Shown: positions 12,581 to 22,874 of the stretch, piece by piece
How positions within the stretch are numbered: the stretch's first letter is position 1
Layout: each line of letters begins with the position of its first letter
From: Vitrella brassicaformis
Lineage: Eukaryota; Sar; Vitrellaceae
NCBI GenBank assembly: GCA_001179505.1
Contig: CDMY01000392.1
Span: 24,883-88,882 of the forward strand
DNA: 64,000 nt
Reading direction: 5' to 3'
Program-made: the position numbers and the translations under genes
The notes under the pieces: generated by a model
Database searches by the model: none
What the model saw: the letters and a program-made list of their open reading frames with translations, nothing else
What the model was told of the DNA's origin: nothing

Positions 12581-13151
12581 CTGGACATATTGGGCTGCGG
12601 GTTGGTGGGCTGCTGGGGACGGGGCAGGGGCTTGCTGATCGGCGTGTTGTGTTCCTTTCTCTCTGGTGGATGGATATTTGTGACTGCTGGTCAATGCTGC
12701 TATTTGTATGCGTGTGTTCCATTCATCCATCCACTTATCCATGCGTCCATGCCGCAAGCGCACAGTCTTTCCATCGCGTGGCGTGACTGACAGAGACATG
12801 CTTTCCTGTATCTGTCTCTCTGAGCCCTTCAATACATAATACTTTTCAGGGCCGGGACTGAAGGGTTTAAACCCTAACCCTGCAGATTCCACATGGCCGT
12901 ATACTCATGACTGAGGTCGCGGGAACAGGTGAGATCCGTGCGCCGGCGCCTTCCTCTAGCTGCTGAAGGCGCACAGCCAGGGCGCACAGCGGCCCTGAGG
13001 CGCGGCCGCACCGCATTCCACACGTCAATGCCACGGCGCTGCCCGTCGGCAAAGTAGCTCATCGGTAAGGGGATGATGCACCACTTGCACGCGATGTGCA
13101 GCGGGCATCTCTGACAGCGAGCCCTTCTTCTCTCTGCTGGTGTGTGTGCAG
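12581..13151. promoter_or_regulatory. 5' flank of the first duplicated gene, with a telomere-like box
   Basis: The region contains AGGGTTTAAACCCTAACCCTG at 12862-12882. Downstream, about 250 bp are duplicated before the second gene copy (19420-19700). Both copies keep CATCGGTAAGGGG (about 13061 and 19594) and a TG-rich CAG immediately before the ATG, so a 5'-UTR intron ending at the start codon is likely. Confidence 0.55.
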
Positions 13152-15173
13152 ATGCTTCCCTTCTTTGGCCATGGCTCGTCCTCGGGCACTCGGCCGACCG
13201 GTCAGAGAGCTCAGGGCGCCTCATCCAACAACGGCGCCCGACCCCCCGCACCGGTGGCTCGGCCGCATCCCAGCCCTGCTGCGCAAGTGATGGCAGCCCG
13301 TCCCGCGGCCTCACACGGCCAGCAAAGTGCGGCCGCTGCTGCTCCGGCTGCTGCGTCGGCCCCAAACCGTCCCCCCGTCCCGCAGGAGCAACAGCAGGGC
13401 CCTTCCATGCGTCTGCCCGTCGCTCAATACGCCGTCACCAACAACAGCGCTCCCCCCGTCCTGGCCTTGGCCGCCGCACCCCCTTCACCCTCGCAAGGCC
13501 AGCAGGCAGCTGCGGCAGCAGCAGCTGCCTGCTGGCCATGTCCGTATCCGTACCCGACACCGTACGGATATCCGTATCCGTACCCGACACCGTACGGATA
13601 CCATCCAGACAGATACCCTGGCGTTGCCGTCCCCTCCTACGCTGTCGGCTCCTCGCAGCTGCACGAGGCAGGGCGTGGGCGTGGGGGGTTGCGCATCAAT
13701 ATCCCAGTGACGACGCTGGTGCAGGTGCGCAACCCCCTGGGCCACCCCAATGACGACGCTGGTCTAGGTGGTGCACCAGCGGCAGCAGCAGCAGGTGGCC
13801 AACCGCCGGTGAAGGTTCCGCGGCTGCCGGACGATGTGTGCAAGTTCATCGACGACCTGCGGGAGAAACCAGGTACCAGATACGCGGCCGCACTGGCCCG
13901 CACCCGCACCAAACGTCTGATTGATGGTGTGTGTCCTTATTTGTGTGCAGAATTCCTTCCCCGGTGCCCCATCACGTTGGGCGTTCCCCACCAGCCAGTG
14001 CACAGCGCCACCTCCCAGACGATATACGAGTACGAAGCCATCTGTCACCACCTCGACCGCGTAAGTGAGAGGGAGGGGACCACCACAGCACAGCAGCATT
14101 GACCAAAGGACACGCCACTCCACTCCCCCCTATCTTTCGGTTTGATGGACAGAGCGGCCGCAGCCCCACCAGCAGGCAGCGACTGACCAAGGACGGCCTC
14201 GTCGCCGACCGCAATGCGCTCAGGTTCATCGAGGGCTGGGCAAGGGACCAGATGCAGAAAGACCAGAACAAGAGAGGCGGCCCGCCGGGCGGCAACGGGG
14301 CATCGAAGCGCCAGAGGGTCGAGGGGAATGGTTGTAGCGGGCAGGGAGAGGGGCGGGAGGGGGTAGTGGCTGACGATGACGAGGAAGGCTCGCCCACGAC
14401 GGCCGTCGTCCTGGGGCGACCTCCCGCCAACCTTATTAGCGCGGTGAGTGACCTTAAGGGAAGGCACGCCGATGAATGCATGTAGCGGCATGTGTTGTGT
14501 TGTGTTGTGTTGTGTCAGGTCAAGGCCGCCCCCGAGACGGTGCTGACGGGCATGATGCAGTGGTTTGGCGAACTCCACACCCACGCCGAGCCGTCCGACA
14601 AGCAGGTCAGGGAGATGCATAGGGGCGGTGACCTGGCGCACACACCAAGTCAGACAATGGATGCTGCTTGATATTTGTCTCTGTTGGCCAGGTAGATCAC
14701 CTGAAGGAGATTTTGCGCCTGTACCCTACCGTCGACGACCTCTTCCGCGAGTGGCTGTGCTCATCCGTCCCACCCAAAGGCGAGGCCACCAGCACCCGTA
14801 TGTACAGATGGGCAGATGCACCCAAAAGTGCCATTTTCATACCGAGGTTGTCTTGTGTCTTGCGTGTTCAGCTGGTGGTGCCGCAGCGGCAGCTGCTGCT
14901 GCCGCTGGTGATGGTGATGGTGATGGTGATGGTGATGGTGATGGTGGCGTTGGTGGGGGGCACTGCTGGCCCTGGTGGAGGAAAGGGTGGTTCTCCCGCC
15001 CTTGGACGCACACCAACACCGGTAAGCCGCGAGGATGGATGGATGGATGGATGGGCTTGCAAACATTGTATGTGTGCGCGTGTGCAGATGATAGCTACTC
15101 GGACGTTGCCAACGTCACCTTCAAGACGGGCGTGTCGGCCATCCTGCGGGAAATGTACCCTGGCACCACATGA
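13152..15173 (+). CDS. Lineage-specific low-complexity protein, duplicate copy 1
   Basis: Starts MLPFFGHGSSSGTRPTGQRA directly after a TG-rich 3' splice-like CAG. The N-terminal 200 residues are Ala/Gln/Pro-rich, with a tandem PYPYPTPYGY repeat encoded by an exact DNA repeat near 13541-13603. A conserved core begins at LPDDVCKFIDDLREK and continues across an intron (REKP|EFLPRCPITLGV). Further blocks are YEYEAICHHLD, ALRFIEGWARDQMQKDQNKR, and KAAPETVLTGMMQWFGELHT, then VDHLKEILRLYPTVDDLFRE. An (Asp-Gly)n run is encoded by GGTGAT repeats near 14908. The end is FKTGVSAILREMYPGTT. Five or six introns keep phase. The FIEGWARDQMQKDQNKR and SAILRE blocks are almost identical in the second copy, so the core is under constraint. 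No known domain is recognised; the KR-rich block KRQR could be a nuclear localisation signal. Confidence 0.8.
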
Positions 15174-15345
15174 GCTCATTGTCGACCCAGATAGACTGTC
15201 TATATCGAATCGTCGTTCCTATGTATCCCCCGCACGAACGGGCTGCACACCGTTGGAAAAGGGAAACGACCCGTTGTTTGGGAGGATGTGTGAAAAGTGG
15301 ATGGATGGATGGATGGATGAAAGCACACGTCACTCGCGTCCACCG

Positions 15346-15398
15346 AAACCCTCCAAACTGCAGATGAGCGGCGATTCCCCTTTCTTTCTCCGGCCCGC
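15346..15398 (+). repeat. Orphan copy of the duplicated flank
   Basis: The sequence GAAACCCTCCAAACTGCAGA and the following GAGCGGCGATTCC..CTTTCTCC..CCCGCATGC matches the stretch just upstream of gene copy 2 (19336-19410). Here it is followed not by another copy of that gene but by the phosphoesterase gene. It marks a duplication junction. Confidence 0.6.
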
Positions 15399-15571
15399 AT
15401 GCTCAAACTGACGCTCAAACTGACGCCTACCTGTTTCCGCTTACCGTTCTGGAGACTCGGAGACGGCCGGGCCCCCAGGCCCCACCTTCAAGTAAAGTTC
15501 GCAACCGCCTTTGCAGCTAATCTTCTTTCTTGGCCTGTCGCCGTCTTGTGTCGGTTCACTCACCGCCGACC

Positions 15572-16875
15572 ATGCTGTTCCTTTTGTGCATGCTCCTGCT
15601 GTGTTCACCTTCCGGGTGCATACATTATCGGGACTCCACTGCAATGGCTGCCAATGACACAGCAACGACCGGCGTCGACTATTACACGGTGAGGCAGACG
15701 CTCTCAATACGGACTGCTTGTCGCATGATCTCGATTCACTTTAGATCTGTGTGGTGTCGGACTTTCACCTGCGATCGCCACGGTCAGTGAGTGCGCTCAT
15801 TCATCGGGCGGGCGTGCGACTAAGCGCATAGCTTGGTCCATTCATTTGTCGTGCAGGTCACAGCAGGCCGGGACTCTGAAGGTCGTCAACGACTTCTTCG
15901 AGAGACACGCGGATCCCAACTACATCAAAAAGAAGAAACTTGCCCATGTCGTCTTCCTCGGCGATGTGTTCGAGTGCTGGCTCACCCCATTGGATGAGGA
16001 GTGTCCCACAATGGAGCAGCAGCTTACGGATGAGAACGAGAAATACGGAGTTGCGTTCCCTGGTAGGTCAGACAGGCGTTTTCTTCACACAAACTTTGTC
16101 CATGTGTGTACATATTGAATGAATACAGACATCATCCAGAAGATAAAGCGGATCCACACCGAGGGCGGCGCTACTGTGTGGATCATGAGAGGTGGAGACA
16201 CGCGAAACATATACATAGATACACCCATACAGACAGAAGAAAAGTATGCGCCGCGCCTTTCTTTCCTCCCTCCCTCCCTCCCTCCCTCCCCCCCTCCCTC
16301 CCTCAGGCAACCACGACGACCGGCTCGACCGAGGGCTGGTCGAGGAGCTCTTCGGTACGTACGTCGGTACATGCACGCACGGGGATGATGCATGGAAGGA
16401 ACCCACCGATTCTCGCTGCATGCACTCTGCGTATTTGTGTCTGTGTGTGCGTGTGCGTGTGCGTGTGAGTATGTGTAGGAGAAGATGTCAACTACCTTGA
16501 AGATCAGATCGGCTTTCCGTCTGTAAGGGACATAGGAAGGCCCGCAAGACACAGAGACATATATACCTATAACAGCCCGTATGTATCGTATGTATGTATG
16601 TATGTGTCTGTTTCCTTGTTTTTCTTTTTTGCAGAAGGACAATCCTCTCGTCAAGATGGAGCACGGCCATCTGAATGATTTGTTCAATCGTCCTGACCCG
16701 TACGGGCGTCCCACATACGGCGAATACATCACCAGGTGCCAGGCTGACGCATGGGTGCACCACCGGAACGAAGCCGATCAGCCGCAAAGCACAAAGGATG
16801 CCGCAGAACAAGGAGTAAACGCGAAGCAATTGCAAAATGGTCGCATGAGATCCTCGCAATCTGTGTGTGTCTCCG

Positions 16876-16907
<32 letters not shown>

Positions 16908-18871
16908 TGTGTGTGTCTATTTGTGTTTATGTGTGCCACGATCGATGCATATAAAAGAAAGAGAAAGTCAAATGGGCCTGGTTGCTGCCTGAGGCGACCA
17001 ATACCTGGCTTAAGGAGGCTGCGGGCGCTTCATCATTCCCTGTGTACAGCGAGACGTTCCGCGGGGGTATCAGGCTGCTCCGGCGCTCGTGGATTGGGCG
17101 ATTTCTGTCGGGCAAATACATGCACAGCATGTACGCACGCACACACGCCTATGACTGTAATCAGAACCATTTCCTTGGACTTGGACTTCGTTGTCTGCAT
17201 TCGCACATACATACAGCATCGAGAATGGCTTCCACAACCTCGCGTGAGTGCCCACCAACAAACAGGGCACGCCACTACTACTACGCCATTCTCTCTCTCT
17301 CTCTCCCTCTCTCTCTCGCTCTCTGTGTGTCTGTGTGTGTGTGTGTGTGTGTGCGCGCATCTTCCAGCAAGAGCGTGATACTGGGCGACTGCAAATTTGA
17401 CAAGGAGACACCGGATGACAAATTGAAGCAGATCATTTTCAAAGGCCAGGTAAGTACTTGGGTGATCCTGAACAGCTATCTCATCCTTCGCATGTCTCTC
17501 TCATGTGGAATGAATGACATAGCGCGAGGTCAAGAACCAGGATGGCACGAGCGGGTCCACACCCTTGATGCCCGACGAAAACATGTACGACATCATCAAC
17601 AGATACGCGACGCTGCCGGGAGATTTCCACACGAAGGGTTCGCTGTCGGAGGACTACATCAAGGAGCTGCTCATCGGGTAAGTACTTACTTACGGCAATC
17701 ACTCACTCAGGAAGAGATGCATCCACGCACACTTACATGATTTTTTCTCGACGCAGCTCTACGTCAAACCAAGAGTTCTTCGGTATGCATACGTGAAAGA
17801 GAATCAGTCCTCGCAAGCTTTCTTTACCACGTGGCGCTTTTTGCTCAGTATGCAGCGAGCCTTACGCCCTTGTCACCGTGAGACGATCGACAACCACAAC
17901 GAAACGACCGCCTGTGTCTCGACTGACTTGGTGTGTATGTACGTTTTTGTCTGTTGTGTGTCTGGTCTGCCGTAGGTCATGGGCCACACACACAGTACTT
18001 ACTTCAGCATATATTCCCGAGATCCTGTCACTGTATCGCGGTGTGTGTACACGTGTGTCTCCTTGTTTTTCTGTCTGTCTGCCTTGTTGTTGCACCTCAC
18101 TTGTAGACCACTACTTGCGCAAGTTCGACAAATACAACGGAGAGGGGAAGATCATCTACGCAAATACAGGTGAGTGCGTGAGTGACCACGAGGCCTCCAT
18201 TCAAGCTGTGCTCTTCGCACGTACGTGCATCAAGGCGGCTGGACCGACGCAGCCGAGAAGGTTAGCCAGGCCCTGAATCCCACCCACTCGCGAGACATGA
18301 GTTGAGTTGAGTTGATGGCTCCCTGCACTGCATGTGTGTGCGTCCGTACCTGCCTGCGAGCAGACGATTGTGGACATGAAGATGGCCGCATCAGACGACT
18401 ACCCGCTGCGTGTGGAGCGCTACAAATGGAACAAAGGGCAAGCGAATTGGATAGACAGGCAGACAAACACACACACACACACACACAGACAAAAAGAGAG
18501 AGAGAGAGAGAGAGACAGACGGTCATCCAGGCCTGCTTGGCAGACCAAGGCTCCTTTTCCTCGTGTATGACGACAGGAAGCCTAAGCTCCTCGCTGCTCT
18601 GAACACCAAGGAGAGCGCCACGCGCGAGGTCTTGGTCGGCGAATGGGAGGAACAGGCAAGCATGCAAGGGGAGAAGGACGACACATAAGCATGCAGGACG
18701 CATTCCCGTCTGCATATGTATGTGTGTGTGTCTTACTAATCAACTGATCAGGACAAGCCCGATCCGCTGCAGAACGATGAGGATGGAGAGAGCGGCGAGG
18801 CGCTGCATCATGAGAGCTGGAGCGAGTGGCTCAGGCGCCTGGGCGCGAAAATCACGAAGCCCTTCCACTGA
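15572..18871 (+). CDS. Secreted calcineurin-like metallophosphoesterase (LpxH-like)
   Basis: Starts with a typical signal peptide (MLFLLCMLLLCSPSGC). The two-metal phosphoesterase motifs follow in order: ICVVSDFHLRSP (D-x-H), VVFLGDVFECWL (GD), GNHDDRLDRGL (GNHD), a histidine region (KMEHGHLNDLFNRP), then VMGHTHSTYF (GHTH). After that comes IIYANTGGWTDAAEK, typical of the closing strand in UDP-2,3-diacylglucosamine hydrolase-type enzymes. About 15 short exons were joined by splice phase. The C-terminal exon ends LRRLGAKITKPFH before TGA. The fold and metal ligands are clear; the substrate is unknown. A lumenal, vacuolar or extracellular phosphatase is likely from the signal peptide. It sits between two copies of an unrelated duplicated gene. 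Confidence 0.88.
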
Positions 18872-19336
18872 AACACACACGCACACCCACACACAGACAA
18901 TTGCCTGCCGACAGACACACACGCATACACACCCGTTGGGGGTCGGGGCTTTTCCAGTGAGTACCCTCACACACAAGGAAGTGAGGCTGCATGGGGTGGT
19001 CGGGTGACCCAAAGCAAACGAGGGGAGTGAGTGTCATGCAGACAGACAGACAGACCTGACGAATGCGATCGCGAGGACACTGAAGTGTGATAATCTTGTG
19101 GAGCGCTGGGGCAGTGTGCCTAGGCAATGATTTACGTGCAGCCATAAGATTCTGCTCAATCTGTCAATCACCTTGGCGCGACGGAAGCCAGACCCTGGCC
19201 GCGCACGAGATGCCGTCTGCAAGACGACCACCTGCAAAGCACGTGCACATGCCCATCAACAATAGCGTGCAGATGATTGACTCACACCTCACCGAGGTCA
19301 GGCGGGTAGGAGGGGGAACGTCGATCTCGCGCCCGG
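18872..19336. other. Intergenic spacer
   Basis: This spacer follows the phosphoesterase gene. It contains CA repeats (18870-18930) and a short ACAGACAGACAGAC run near 19038. I see no gene. Confidence 0.5.
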
Positions 19337-19706
19337 AAACCCTCCACACTGAACCCTGCACAATTTAACCCTACAGACGAGCGGCGACTCCTTTCTCCCG
19401 CATACGCCAACCATCTGTGTGCGTGGCCGTATACTCGTGACTGAGGTCGCGGGAACAGACGAGATCGGTGCGCCGGCGCCAGCGCCTTCCTCTCGCTGCT
19501 GATTCAGTGCTGAAGGCGCACAGCAGTGCTGGGGCGGGGCCGCATCGCATTCGACGCGTCAATGTCATAGCGCTGCCCGTCGGCAAAGTAGCTCATCGGT
19601 AAGGGGATGATGCACCACTCACACGCGATAGTCACGCGATGTACCGTAGCGATGTCCAGCGGGCATCTCTGACAGCGAGCCCTTCTCTCTGCTCGTGTGT
19701 GTGCAG
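19337..19706 (+). promoter_or_regulatory. 5' flank of duplicate copy 2, with telomere-like boxes
   Basis: Holds AAACCCT, GAACCCT and TTAACCCT between 19337 and 19372, then a block near-identical to 12890-13151 (GTATACTCGTGACTGAGGTC; GCTGCCCGTCGGCAAAGTAG). The second half probably contains a 5'-UTR intron ending with the CAG before the ATG. The GTGAG donor-like site seen in copy 1 after CGGGAACAG reads ACGAG here. Confidence 0.55.
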
Positions 19707-21730
19707 ATGCTTCCCTTCTTTGGCCATGGCTCGTCCTCGGGCACTCGGCCGACCGGTCAGAGAGCTCAGGGCGCCTCATCCAACAATGGAGCCCGACCCC
19801 CTGCACCGGCGGCTCGGCCGTATGCCAACCTTGCTGCTCAAGTGATGGCAGCCCGTCCCGCGGCCTCACAAGGCCAGCAAAGTGCGGCCGCTGCTGCTGC
19901 TGCTCCGGCTGCTGGTGCTGCTGCAGCTGCCCCAATTCGTCCCCCCGTCCCACAGGAGCAACAGCAGGCCCCTCGCGCGCGGGTGCCTATGCAGCTGGGC
20001 GTGTCCCTGTCCCCCACCGCCACCGACGGCAGCTCCGCACTGCCCTCCATGTACACACAGTACCAGATGGCCCTGCAGCAGATGCACCAGCAGGCGCAGC
20101 AGATGCACCAGCAGGCGCAGCAGGCGGCACAGAGTCAGATGGCCAAGGCCATGCAGCAGGCACAGAGTCATATGGCCCTCCAGCAGCAGATGTTCCTCCA
20201 GCAGCACATGGCCCTCCAGCATCAACAGCGGCCCGGGGGTGCTGGTGCTGGTGCTGGTGTGGGCACATCCGTGGCGGCCCGACCGCCTGCTGCATACCCA
20301 CGCATCACCCAGGCGGCCAGAGCCGTTAGGATGGATGAGCTCGTCACCGTCCATCGGGCTGGGACGGGCGCGGGGGGGACGGGGTCCGCAGCAGCAGCAG
20401 CAGCAGCACCAGCAGTGGCACCACCGGCTGCTGCTGCCGCAGCAGCGGCTGTGGCTGACGGTGATGGTAGTGATGGTGGGGATGGAGGCGGGACGGTGAG
20501 ATTTCCGGAGCTGCCTGATGACGTGTGCAAGTACATCGATGGCCTGCGGGAGGAGGATATACCAGGTACCAGATACGCGGCTGCACTAGCCAACGCCCAC
20601 AGCAGCAGACGTGCCTTGGTGTCTGTCTTGTTGTCTTGCTTTGTCTGTGTGCAGATTTCATCCCTTCCTGCCCCATCACGTTGGGCGTGCTCCGCCAGCC
20701 TGCACTGAGCACAACCTCCCAGACCACATACGAGTACGAAGCCATCTGCGAACACCTCGACAACGTAAGGAGAGGTCAACCATTGTCTGACCAACGAACG
20801 CACCTCTTTCTCCCTTCTAATTTGATGGACAGAGCGACCGCAGCCCCTCCAGCAACAAGCGACTGAGCAAGGACGACCTCGTTCCTGACCGCTCTGCCCT
20901 CAGGTTCATCGAGGGCTGGGCGCGGGACCAGATGCAGAAGGACCAGAACAAGAGGGGCAGCCCACCGGGCGGCAACGGGGCATCGAAGCGTCAGAAGCTC
21001 GAAGGGGGTAGTGGTCCGGCTGCGGCAGCATCAGCATCAGCAGCAGCGGCAGCGGCCGCTGGTGGTGGTGGTAGGAAGGGAGAGGGGCGGAAGGTGATAG
21101 ATTTGGCTGGCGACGACGATGGCGGGGAGGCGGTGACGGTGACGGCCGTCGTCCTGGGGCGCCCTCCGGCGGGGCTTCTTAGCGCGGTGAGTCAGCTCAA
21201 GAGCACGCACGCTTGCCAGGGGAGTTGGGAAACGGCGGATGTTATTGATGCCTTCTGTTGTGTTGTATTGTGCTGTGTGTGTCAGGTCAAGGCCGCCCCC
21301 GAGACGGTGCTGACGGGCATGATGCAGTGGTTTGGCGAGCTCCACACCCACGCCGAGCCATCGGACAAGCAGGTCAGGCGTCCACACCAACACGTGACAC
21401 ACAGGTGGATGCGTGTCGTTTTTGGTCAGGTAGCTGAGTTGAAGAAGGTGTTGTCTCGAAGCACGCGTGTCGAGCGGGCCTTCCGCGAGTGGCTGTGCTC
21501 ATCTGTCGCACCCAACAACGAGGCCACCAGCCCCCGGGGGTGGTTCTCCCGCCCTCGGACGCACACCAACACCGGTAAGGTTGGACGATGGTTGGGTGGA
21601 CGGCTGCAATTGCAATCATGGTGTGTGTGTGTGTGTGTGTGTAGATGATAGCTATTCGCGCGTTGCCAACGCCACCTTCAAGACGGGCGTGTCGGCCATC
21701 CTGCGGGAAATCTACCCTGGCACCACATGA
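19707..21730 (+). CDS. Lineage-specific low-complexity protein, duplicate copy 2
   Basis: Paralogue of the gene at 13152-15173, same strand and same intron positions. The first 55 residues and the core blocks are nearly identical (LPDDVCKYIDGLREED, ALRFIEGWARDQMQKDQNKR, LTGMMQWFGELHTHAEPSDK, FKTGVSAILREIYPGTT). The variable N-terminal half differs. Copy 1 has the PYPYPTPYGY repeat. This copy has a Met/Gln-rich helical repeat (QQMHQQAQQMHQQAQQ; SHMALQQQMFLQQ) at about residues 115-175, then Gly/Ala runs. The (Asp-Gly)n insertion of copy 1 is absent, giving the exon NNEATSPRGWFSRPRTHTNT. Core conservation beside freely changing low-complexity linkers suggests both copies are, or recently were, functional. 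Function unknown. Confidence 0.8.
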
Positions 21731-22874
21731 GCTCATGGTCGACCCACATAGATTGCATGTGTGAATCAATCGTTCTCTGTATGGTGCCTACATGTGCATA
21801 GCTGCCCACCTGCTGGTTCCTTTTTTATCGCTTTTCGTGCCTTGGTTTATCCATCGCTGCCTCCCTCCCTCCCTGCCTCTGTGCATACTCACAGACCTGC
21901 CTTTTTCCATCGCTGTCCGTTCTTCCACATACCTATCCATCGCTGTCCGTTCCTCTCTCTGTACAGATGCGATGCATGTGTGTCTATGGCAGATCTGGAT
22001 GGATGGATGGATGGATGCGGCGCACACATTGCATGTGGTCCAGCAGCTCCTGCAGTGTCTGTGTGCATGGTGTGACGGTGGAGGCGGCAGACGAATGGAC
22101 TCGGTCGCGCACACACGTGACAGAGAGCATTTGGACGCCGCGTCGACAGTCGCACCCGGCACAGCAGAGAGGGCTCCACACATGTGCGCACGAACAGACA
22201 GAATGTCAGCCGGTCCACCCACCAGGTGTCTTGTACGCGTGTCGTTCGTCCTGCCTTTCTGCATGCCTGCCATGCCTGTGTGCCTTGGCTGCCTGTCTGT
22301 CTGTAGCGTCATGTCATTGGTTTGGCTGGTTGTGCCATGTCCGGTTCGCGTGGGTGCCGTTGCATGGCCAGGCTGCATCCATGTTGGCCCTTCTACCAGA
22401 TGGGCCAGCAGGTGTTCGGCCCCGCTGTGCAATGAAGCCGCATGAACGGGTGTGAACCGCATGAGTGTCTCGCGTGAAAGAGCTCGAGCGGACAGAAGAG
22501 AGGAGTGCAGCTGCCTTACGGTTGCTTGTGTTGGGTGGGCAAACGTCACGTGTACATCTGTGGCCGGATGAATGGGATGGATGGGCCGACAGATGTTCAC
22601 GCTCGATCCAGAAATTGGTACAGGGCGAGGTGCGGACCGACGTTTCCTTTTTACGCGTGCGTGTGTGTGCAGTGAACGCCGTTTGTGTGTGTGTGTGTGT
22701 GTGTGATGTGCATGTGGGGCGAGTGCATGAAGCTTGTGCACAGACAGAGCAACATCGGGACCCTCAAACGACGACGGACTCATTCGAAACACACAGACAA
22801 CGATCACAAGCCATTAACCTTCCATGTCTCCACACCTCCCACACACACGCCATCCCACCAGCCAGCAGGCCCAT
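21731..22874. other. Intergenic region
   Basis: Region of about 1.1 kb between convergent genes. It holds pyrimidine-rich stretches with a repeated CCATCGCTGTCCGTTC (about 21909 and 21939), GGATGGATGGATGGATG near 21998, and a TG run at 22684-22704. A 339-residue minus-strand open frame crosses it, but it has no internal conservation or splice structure and looks fortuitous. I see no gene. Confidence 0.55.

Noticed and set aside
12874-13365. Minus-strand open frame conserved at 19504-19953
   Set aside because: Its conservation follows from the segmental duplication; it is antisense to the 5' flank and first exon of the duplicated gene and has no independent support.
16085-16732. 215-residue minus-strand frame across the phosphoesterase gene
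   Set aside because: Antisense to exons carrying GNHD and EHGHLND motifs; composed of translated CA repeats.
21788-22807. 339-residue minus-strand open frame
   Set aside because: No recognisable domain, rich in His/Thr/Arg from CA repeats and GGAT repeats, no splice structure, and it lies in a repeat-like spacer; judged fortuitous.
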